In this document: positions 1 through 5,674 of the stretch, piece after piece
Layout of the letters: each line of letters opens with the position of its first letter
How positions within the stretch are numbered: position 1 is the first letter of the stretch
DNA from: Amnimonas aquatica
GTDB taxonomy: Bacteria > Pseudomonadota > Gammaproteobacteria > Pseudomonadales > Moraxellaceae
Reading direction: 5' to 3'
Length of the DNA stretch: 5,674 bases
Assembly: GCF_002943415.1 (NCBI RefSeq)
Contig: NZ_PTQZ01000112.1
Coordinates: 1 to 5,674 of the forward strand
The notes under the pieces: model-generated
Told to the model about the DNA's origin: nothing
The model's database searches: none
The model's input: only the letters and a program-made list of their open reading frames with translations
Translations under genes and position numbers: made by a program

Positions 1-490
1 GCGCTTCCCGCTGGCGCCGGGCCAGCGCGCGGTGCGTGTGCAGGATGCCGCGCTGGTGGAAGAGTTCATGCGTCTGTACGAGGAGGCGCCGGCCAAGGAC
101 GACATGCTGAAGGCGCTGCTGGCGCTCATGCCGGCACCCGCAGCGCCGGGCGAGGACGCCGCCGGCCGCCGGCTGGCGCCGGTGTTCGACCTGCTCCGCC
201 AGCAGGGCGACGAGAACCACGGCCGCGACCGCGCCGCCGGCGTGGCGCACCTGTCGGCATCACGCATGATGCACCTGTTCCGCGCCGAGACCGGCATGAG
301 CTATCGCGGTTTCCGCATCTGGAAGCGGCTGATCCTGGCGGCCGAGCATCTGCAGCGCACCGACTGCCTGACGCGCTCGGCGGTCGACGCCGGCTTCGCC
401 GACGCCAGCCATTTCAGCAACTGCTACAAGCGCTACATCGGCGCCAGCCCGTCACTGGTGTTCCGCAGCCTGCAGCGTTTCGAGCGCTGA
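1..490 (+). CDS. AraC/XylS-family transcriptional regulator, C-terminal part (5' end outside window)
   Basis: The reading frame is open from the left edge (first whole codon at 2) to a TGA at 488-490, giving 162 visible residues. A GTG at 32 could serve as a start, but the frame stays open upstream and no N-terminal sensor domain is present, so I read it as a 5'-truncated gene. Residues about 75-158 form the double helix-turn-helix DNA-binding domain of the AraC family. The first helix pair is around LSASRMMHLFRAETGMSYR. The second holds the family signature AVDAGFADASHFSNCYKRYI followed by GASPS. Residues 1-60 are linker or sensor-domain remainder and show no recognisable ligand-binding motif, so the effector is unknown. 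The gene ends 28 bp from the convergent stop codon of the transporter. Control of that transporter is possible but only suggested by proximity. The family call is secure; the target is not. Confidence 0.88.
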   Translation, partial: RFPLAPGQRAVRVQDAALVEEFMRLYEEAPAKDDMLKALLALMPAPAAPGEDAAGRRLAPVFDLLRQQGDENHGRDRAAGVAHLSASRMMHLFRAETGMSYRGFRIWKRLILAAEHLQRTDCLTRSAVDAGFADASHFSNCYKRYIGASPSLVFRSLQRFER

Positions 491-501
491 GCCCGGCGCG
501 C

Positions 502-541
502 GCTGGCCGACCCTGTGCTCAGCCCGGTCCCAGCGGCCAGC
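502..541. repeat. Short inverted repeat at the convergent gene ends
   Basis: GCTGGCCG at 502-509 is repeated as its exact reverse complement at 534-541, with a 24-nt loop. It straddles the junction between the regulator and the transporter, and its right arm lies inside the last codons of the transporter. No T run follows on either strand, so it is at best a weak bidirectional terminator or 3'-end structure. An 8-bp match like this can arise by chance in DNA this rich in GC. Confidence 0.22.
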
Positions 542-2027
542 CCAGCACCAGCCACAGCGCCAGCAGGCCGCCCCAGCCCAGCAGCAGCACCAGCGAGTAG
601 GGCAGCATCAGCGCCATCAGCGTGCCGATGCCGGCCTTCGGCTCGAAGCGCTGCGCGAAGGCCACCACCATGGCGAAGTAGGGCATGAGCGGGGTGATGA
701 TGTTGGCCACGCTGTCGCCGACGCGGTAGGCCGCCAGCGTGGCCTCGGCGGGAATGCCGGCGAGCAGGAACATGGGGATGAACACCGGCGCCATCAGCGC
801 CCATTTCGCCGACGCCGAGCCGATCAGCAGGTCCAGGCCGACGGTGAAGAGCACGAACAGCAGCAGCAGCGTGACCGGCGCCAGCGCCAGCTCGCGCAGC
901 CCGGCGGCGCCGGAGATGGCCACCAGCTGGCCGATCTGGCTCCACTGGAACCAGGCGATGAACTGCGCCGCGAAGAACATCAGCACCAGGTAGCCGGCGA
1001 GCGTGCGCAGAGTCTCCTCCAGCGCCGAGATGGCATCGCTGCTGCGTGTCCAGCGCCCGCTGACGCGACCGTAGAGCAGGCCGGCGATGCCGGCGTAGAG
1101 CGCCACCAGCACCACCACGCCCTGGATCAGCGGCGACTTCGCCACCGAGCCGTCGTCGCCGCGCAGGAAGCCGTCGGCGGGCAGCAGCGCGGCGAGCACG
1201 AAGCCGGTCACCAGCACGGTCCAGGCCAGCACGGCGAGGCCGGCGCGCGGGTGCAGGCGGTCGCTGTCATCGCTCGCGTCGCTGCCGTGGTCGGGACGGG
1301 CGCCGTCGGCGAAGCGCGGCAGGATCAGCCAGCGGTTGACCAGTGTCACCAGCGCGGTGACCACGAACACCGAGACCGCCATGAAGTAGTAGTTGGCGGT
1401 GACCGCGACCTCGGCCTCCGGGTGCAGCGTGCGCACGGCCTCGGTGGCGATGCCGGCGAGCAGGGCATCGACCGGGCCGATCAGCAGATTGGCCGAGAAG
1501 CCGCCGGAGACCGCCGCGAAGGCGCAGGCGATGCCGGCCAGCGGCGGCAGGCCGGCGCGCTGGAAGAGCAGGCCGGCGAGCGGAATCACCACCACGTAGC
1601 CGGCATCCATGGCGATGCTGGAGAGCACGCCGGCGAACGCCACCAGCGTCGGCAGGCCGTGGCCGCGGCTGGCGCGCACCAGCGCCGCGAGGGCGGCACC
1701 GAGCAGTCCGGAGCGCTCCGCCAGGCCGAGGCCGAGCATGGCCACCAGCACGCTGCCCACCGGCGCGAAGCCGGTGAAGTTGGTCACGCTTTCGGTGAGC
1801 ACGCGGCGCAGGCCATCGGCCGAGATCAGGTTCACCGCGCTGACCGTGCGGCTGCCATCCGGCCAGGTCACGCTCCAGCCGGTCAGCGCCAGCAGCCACG
1901 ACGCCACCGCGACCATGCCGCACAGCCAGACGAACAGCCAGGCCGGCGGCGGCAGGCGATTGCCGAGGGTTTCGATGCGGTCGAGCAGGCGGAGCAGGGG
2001 AGCAGACATGGCGGGCACGGAAGGCAT
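519..2027 (-). CDS. AbgT-family transporter (p-aminobenzoyl-glutamate / antifolate type, MtrF/YdaH-like signature)
   Basis: This is a 502-residue inner-membrane protein, close to the usual family length of about 500-520. Hydrophobic segments lie near residues 28-50, 90-117, 127-155, 163-184, 214-235, 263-283, 301-320, 343-362, 380-403, 409-424, 442-461 and 467-500, matching the AbgT fold of membrane helices plus re-entrant hairpins. An acidic hydrophilic loop spans about 241-260. Family landmarks include NFTGFAPVGS (83-92), GFSANLLIGPVDALLAG (176-192, with Asp187), GSASAKW (403-409) and YRVGDSVANIITPLMPYF (434-451), and the protein ends WPLGPG as E. coli AbgT nearly does. Ser406, Trp409, Arg435, Asp438 and Pro446 fall at the spacings I recall for the pore residues of N. 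gonorrhoeae MtrF. The VGDS..NIITP motif resembles MtrF/YdaH, described as sulfonamide and p-aminobenzoate exporters, more than E. coli AbgT, an importer of p-aminobenzoyl-glutamate. Direction and substrate are inferred. ATG at 2027 and ATG at 2009 are both possible starts and neither has a clear Shine-Dalgarno; a weak 5-bp hairpin (2023-2027 / 2035-2039) covers the first. Confidence 0.93.
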   Translation of the reverse strand: MPSVPAMSAPLLRLLDRIETLGNRLPPPAWLFVWLCGMVAVASWLLALTGWSVTWPDGSRTVSAVNLISADGLRRVLTESVTNFTGFAPVGSVLVAMLGLGLAERSGLLGAALAALVRASRGHGLPTLVAFAGVLSSIAMDAGYVVVIPLAGLLFQRAGLPPLAGIACAFAAVSGGFSANLLIGPVDALLAGIATEAVRTLHPEAEVAVTANYYFMAVSVFVVTALVTLVNRWLILPRFADGARPDHGSDASDDSDRLHPRAGLAVLAWTVLVTGFVLAALLPADGFLRGDDGSVAKSPLIQGVVVLVALYAGIAGLLYGRVSGRWTRSSDAISALEETLRTLAGYLVLMFFAAQFIAWFQWSQIGQLVAISGAAGLRELALAPVTLLLLFVLFTVGLDLLIGSASAKWALMAPVFIPMFLLAGIPAEATLAAYRVGDSVANIITPLMPYFAMVVAFAQRFEPKAGIGTLMALMLPYSLVLLLGWGGLLALWLVLGWPLGPG

Positions 2028-2081
2028 TCTGACGATGCCCCGACCTTACCCGAATCCCGCCATCACAAACACCGCCGCCGG

Positions 2082-2101
2082 TGACGCCGCGATGACGCCG
2101 C
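2082..2101. repeat. Two 9-bp direct repeats, 11 bp apart
   Basis: TGACGCCGC occurs at 2082-2090 and again at 2093-2101, a period of 11 bp or about one helical turn, some 55-75 bp upstream of the transporter start. Such phasing could suit a regulator binding one face of the DNA. It could equally be chance in a GCC-rich spacer, and no matching promoter elements are clear nearby. Confidence 0.2.
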
Positions 2102-2136
2102 CCCGGCCCGCCCGTCAGGGCGCGTCACTGTCCGTG

Positions 2137-2211
2137 AAAAGGCCGCGGGGGGATAGAGGGCGGAAAACTGTAGCGCTTCCGAGCGTGTTTTCCGCCCTCT
2201 GTCCCCCCGCG
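2137..2211 (-). terminator. Probable rho-independent terminator of the ackA-pta unit
   Basis: On the minus strand, a very stable hairpin starts 18 nt past the pta stop codon and is followed by GCC and then TTTT (2140-2137). The stem is 25 bp (2187-2211 with 2144-2168), including one G.T wobble. It sits between pta and the transporter gene read in the same direction, where a terminator is expected. The T run is short and three nucleotides separate it from the stem, so termination may be incomplete. No plus-strand gene runs into this site, so it should serve the minus strand only. Confidence 0.65.
2144..2211. repeat. Long near-perfect inverted repeat (25-bp arms, 18-nt centre)
   Basis: The left arm 2144-2168 and right arm 2187-2211 are reverse complements except at 2154/2201, where T faces G and can still pair as a wobble in RNA. 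Each arm contains a run of six G or C, an AGAGGGCGG-type core and an AAAA/TTTT tract next to the centre. The centre (2169-2186) contains a smaller stem, CGCT 2174-2177 with AGCG 2182-2185, around the tetraloop TCCG. The whole element is therefore one long cruciform or hairpin with a 4-nt bulge (2169-2172). It is longer and more symmetric than a simple terminator requires. A dispersed REP- or MITE-like element that also acts as a terminator is a reasonable alternative reading. Confidence 0.85.
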
Positions 2212-2229
2212 ACCATCTGCACCGATGGT
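2212..2229. repeat. Small hairpin filling the gap between the pta stop and the long palindrome
   Basis: ACCATC at 2212-2217 pairs with GATGGT at 2224-2229 around a 6-nt loop TGCACC. The element exactly occupies the 18 bp between the end of pta (stop codon 2230-2232) and the base of the long palindrome at 2211. The two stems could stack in the transcript and protect its 3' end. The pairing is visible directly; a function is not shown. Confidence 0.45.
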
Positions 2230-4311
2230 TCAGGCGCCCTGGCTGCCGGCCTGGATCGCCGTCAGCGCGATGGTGAACACGATGTCATCGACCAGCGCCC
2301 CGCGCGACAGGTCGTTCACCGGCTTGCGCAGGCCCTGCAGCATGGGGCCGACGCTGACGCAGTCGGCGCTGCGCTGCACCGCCTTGTAGGTGGTGTTGCC
2401 GGTGTTCAGGTCGGGGAAGATGAACACCGTGGCGCGGCCGGCGACCGGGCTGTCCGGCGCCTTCTGCCGGCCCACGCTCTCGATCGCGGCGGCGTCGTAC
2501 TGCAGCGGGCCGTCCAGCGCCAGGTCCGGGCGCGCGGCGCGCGCCAGGCGGGTGGCCTCGCGCACTTTCTCGACATCTTCCCCGCTGCCGGAGTCGCCGG
2601 TGGAGTAGCTGAGCATGGCCACGCGCGGGCTGATGCCGAAGGCTTCGGCCGAAGCCGCGCTCTGCAGCGCGATCTCCGCCAGTTCGGGCGCGTTCGGGTC
2701 CGGGTTCACCGCGCAGTCGCCGTAGACCAGCACCTGGTCCGGCAGCAGCATGAAGAACACCGACGACACCAGCTTGTAGCCGGGCAGGGTCTTGATCAGC
2801 TGCAGGGCGGGGCGGATGGTGTTGGCGGTGGTGTGGATGGCGCCGGAGACCAGGCCGTCGACCTCGTCCAGCGCCAGCATCATGGTGCCCAGCACCACCG
2901 TGTCCTCGAGCTGGGCGGCGGCCATGGGCGCGTTCAGGCCCTTGCCCTTGCGCAGCTCCACCATGGGTTCGACGTAGCGCTCGCGCACGCGGTCGGGGTC
3001 GATGATCTCCAGGTCCGGCGGCAGCACGATGCCCTGCACGCGCGCCACCTCGTGCACCGCTTCCGGCTTCGCCAGCAGCACGCAGCGGGCGATCCCGCGC
3101 GCCTGGCAGATGGCCGCCGCCTGCACCGTGCGCGGCTCGCTGCCTTCCGGCAGCACGATGCGCTTGCGCGCGGCCTGGGCGCGCTGCACCAGCTGGTAGC
3201 GGAACGCCGCCGGTGTCAGGCGGGTGTCCTGCGGGCCGCCACAGCGCGTGCGCAGCCACTCGTGGTCGATGTGTCCGGCGACGAACTCGGTGACGCGCTC
3301 GGCGCGTTCGCGGTCATCGAGCGGAATCTCCTTGTTCATGCGGTTGAGGTTGGTCGCGGTGTCGTAGGAGCCGGTGGCCACGGTCAGCACCGGCAGGCCG
3401 CCCTGCAACGCGTTGCGGCAGAGGTCGAGCACGCGCGGATCGGGCAGGAAGTCGGTGCACAGCAGCAGGCCGGCCAGCGGCACGCCGTTCATGGCCGCCA
3501 GGCAGGCGGCGAGGATGATGTCGTCGCGGTCGCCGGGGGTGACCACCAGCACGCCCGGCTGCAGCAGCTGCACCGTGTTGGGCATGGCGCGCGCACACAG
3601 GATGACCTTCTGCACGCGCCGCTGCTCGTAGTCGCCGGCGTTGAGCACGCTGGCGCCGAGCAGGTCGGCGACATCACGCGTGCGCGGCGCGTTGAGTTCG
3701 TCCTGGAAGGGAATGGCGGCGACCAGGCGGAAAGCCTCGCCGGTGAACAGCGGCGAGGCCGCGCGCAGCGCCTGCACATAGGCATCATCGGCGACCTTGT
3801 TGACCACGGCGCCGACGATATTGGCCTGGCGCGGCCCGCCGAACTGCTGCACGTGCAGCTCGATGCGGTCGGCCAGCGCCTCCGGTGTCTCGCGGTCGGG
3901 CGCAGTGACGAGGATGGCCTCGGCGTTCAGGCTCTTCGCCAGCGCCACGTTGATGCGGGCGGCGTAGCTGGCCTGCCGGGTCGGCACCATGCCCTCGATG
4001 ATCACCACGTCCTTGTCCTGCGCCGCCTGCTGATGCAGTGCCAGCAGCTCCTCCAGCAGGTCGTCGAGGTTGTTGTCGCCGAGCATGCGCTCGACATGCG
4101 CCAGCGTCAGCGGTTCCGGCGAGCGGATGCCGTGGGTGGCCGCGATCAGGCCGGTGGAACGCTCCGGTCCGGCATCGCTGCGGTGGTGCTGGGCGATGGG
4201 CTTGAGGAAGCCGACCTTGAGGCCGCTGCGCTCGAGCGCGCGCACCAGCCCGAGGCTGGTCGAGGTGAGGCCGACGCCGAAGCCGGTGGGGGCGAGCAGG
4301 AAGGTGTGCAT
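2230..4311 (-). CDS. pta: Phosphate acetyltransferase, long form
   Basis: This enzyme converts acetyl-CoA and phosphate to acetyl phosphate and CoA in the cytoplasm, and works in reverse during acetate assimilation. The 693 residues match the long proteobacterial form (E. coli Pta, 714). Residues about 2-210 are the P-loop-like N-terminal domain: PTGFGVGLTSTSLG (8-21) has no Walker A lysine, as in E. coli Pta, followed by KPIAQ (37-41). Residues about 212-325 correspond to the DRTGG regulatory domain. Residues about 370-688 are the catalytic PTA_PTB domain, starting near RIVLPEGSEPRT (384-395). It includes VDGLVSGAIHTTANTIRP (484-501), SYSTGDSGSGEDVEKVREAT (568-587), DGPLQYDAA (600-608) and FPDLNTGNTTYK (632-643). 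The substrate-binding Ser-Arg-Asp region known from Methanosarcina Pta corresponds to the SYST and QYDAA segments. The ATG at 4311 is preceded by AAGGAG at a 5-nt spacing. It lies 33 bp downstream of ackA on the same strand. No damage is seen. Confidence 0.98.
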   Translation of the reverse strand: MHTFLLAPTGFGVGLTSTSLGLVRALERSGLKVGFLKPIAQHHRSDAGPERSTGLIAATHGIRSPEPLTLAHVERMLGDNNLDDLLEELLALHQQAAQDKDVVIIEGMVPTRQASYAARINVALAKSLNAEAILVTAPDRETPEALADRIELHVQQFGGPRQANIVGAVVNKVADDAYVQALRAASPLFTGEAFRLVAAIPFQDELNAPRTRDVADLLGASVLNAGDYEQRRVQKVILCARAMPNTVQLLQPGVLVVTPGDRDDIILAACLAAMNGVPLAGLLLCTDFLPDPRVLDLCRNALQGGLPVLTVATGSYDTATNLNRMNKEIPLDDRERAERVTEFVAGHIDHEWLRTRCGGPQDTRLTPAAFRYQLVQRAQAARKRIVLPEGSEPRTVQAAAICQARGIARCVLLAKPEAVHEVARVQGIVLPPDLEIIDPDRVRERYVEPMVELRKGKGLNAPMAAAQLEDTVVLGTMMLALDEVDGLVSGAIHTTANTIRPALQLIKTLPGYKLVSSVFFMLLPDQVLVYGDCAVNPDPNAPELAEIALQSAASAEAFGISPRVAMLSYSTGDSGSGEDVEKVREATRLARAARPDLALDGPLQYDAAAIESVGRQKAPDSPVAGRATVFIFPDLNTGNTTYKAVQRSADCVSVGPMLQGLRKPVNDLSRGALVDDIVFTIALTAIQAGSQGA

Positions 4312-4316
4312 GGCGA

Positions 4317-4322
4317 CTCCTT
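4317..4322 (-). promoter_or_regulatory. Strong ribosome binding site for pta
   Basis: On the minus strand, AAGGAG stands 5 nt before the pta ATG, inside the 33-bp ackA-pta gap. It fixes the pta start. It also indicates that pta initiates translation independently rather than by tight coupling to the ackA stop codon. Confidence 0.8.
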
Positions 4323-4344
4323 GTGACGGGCGGCTGGGAGGGCT

Positions 4345-5556
<1,212 letters not shown>

Positions 5557-5592
5557 GTCGTGGGTGTCCTGCCGCTGTCGTGGGGAGGTGCC

Positions 5593-5621
5593 ATGAAAGC
5601 GGCTGCGGCGGACATTGTCAA
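5593..5621 (-). promoter_or_regulatory. Predicted sigma-70 promoter for ackA-pta
   Basis: Read on the minus strand, a perfect -35 box TTGACA (5621-5616) is followed, after exactly 17 bp, by TTTCAT (5598-5593), which matches four of six bases of the -10 consensus. Transcription would start near 5586 and give a leader of about 30 nt before the ackA ATG. A 6-bp inverted repeat, GCGGCT 5599-5604 with AGCCGC 5622-5627, spans the spacer and -35 box; it could be an operator or chance. The -35 box and spacing are convincing, the -10 only moderate. Confidence 0.55.
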
Positions 5622-5674
5622 AGCCGCGCTGATCAGGTGCGCGAATGAGGCCGCGACCGGCCGGCCACAGCCGC

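Noticed and set aside
8..21. The Pta N-terminal P-loop lacking the Walker A lysine (these are residue numbers 8-21 of Pta, near bases 4249-4290).
   Set aside because: The same replacement is normal in long-form Pta such as that of E. coli, so it is not a broken or new ATPase.
1251..2084. A 277-codon plus-strand frame opposite the transporter, covering its promoter region.
   Set aside because: The translation is repetitive in His, Gln, Arg, Ala and Gly with no domain, and the opposite strand encodes an intact membrane protein.
2174..2191. A plus-strand mini-terminator: CGCT/AGCG stem followed by TGTTTT in the centre of the long palindrome.
   Set aside because: No plus-strand gene reads into it, the stem is only 4 bp, and the T tract is part of the larger palindrome arm.
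1609..4326. A 905-codon open frame on the plus strand, antisense to pta and part of the transporter.
   Set aside because: It lies over genes with clear, complete family motifs on the other strand. Its translation is rich in His, Gln, Arg and Ala with no recognisable domain, as expected when GC-rich codons leave the antisense frame without stops.
5657..5666. The palindromic CCGGCCGGCC at the right edge, as a possible operator.
   Set aside because: Short GC palindromes are expected in DNA of this composition. It lies upstream of the promoter with no partner site in view.

Overview
The window is GC-rich DNA (near 70% by eye) with strong G/C preference at third codon positions, which leaves long antisense reading frames open. 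The proteins look proteobacterial: long Pta with an N-terminal P-loop-like domain, the ackA-pta gene order, an AbgT-family transporter and an AraC-type regulator. A high-GC gamma- or betaproteobacterium fits best, but no marker here fixes the genus.

Layout, left to right. Positions 1-490 (+) hold the C-terminal part of an AraC/XylS-family regulator that begins outside the window. It converges on a 502-residue AbgT-family membrane transporter (519-2027, -), with only 28 bp between the stop codons. The 202-bp gap 2028-2229 contains a nearly perfect 25-bp inverted repeat (2144-2168 / 2187-2211) with a T run on its minus-strand 3' side. A second, 6-bp hairpin fills exactly the 18 bp between this palindrome and the pta stop codon. 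Next come pta (2230-4311, -) and ackA (4345-5556, -), 33 bp apart. The last 118 bp hold the probable ackA promoter, with a perfect TTGACA and a 17-bp spacer, and no clear gene.

ackA and pta form a transcription unit read right to left (ackA first). Together they interconvert acetyl-CoA and acetate through acetyl phosphate. The long hairpin probably ends that unit and separates it from the transporter gene, which lies in the same direction. The transporter carries the MtrF/YdaH-type C-terminal signature, so it may export p-aminobenzoate-like or antifolate compounds, or move p-aminobenzoyl-glutamate. The AraC-type regulator may or may not control it.

Most of the window is ordinary core metabolism. 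The least explained part is the cluster of palindromes after pta, which is longer and more symmetric than a terminator needs and may be a dispersed REP/MITE-like repeat. I saw no CRISPR array, tRNA, rRNA, insertion sequence or evident new defence or biosynthetic system.
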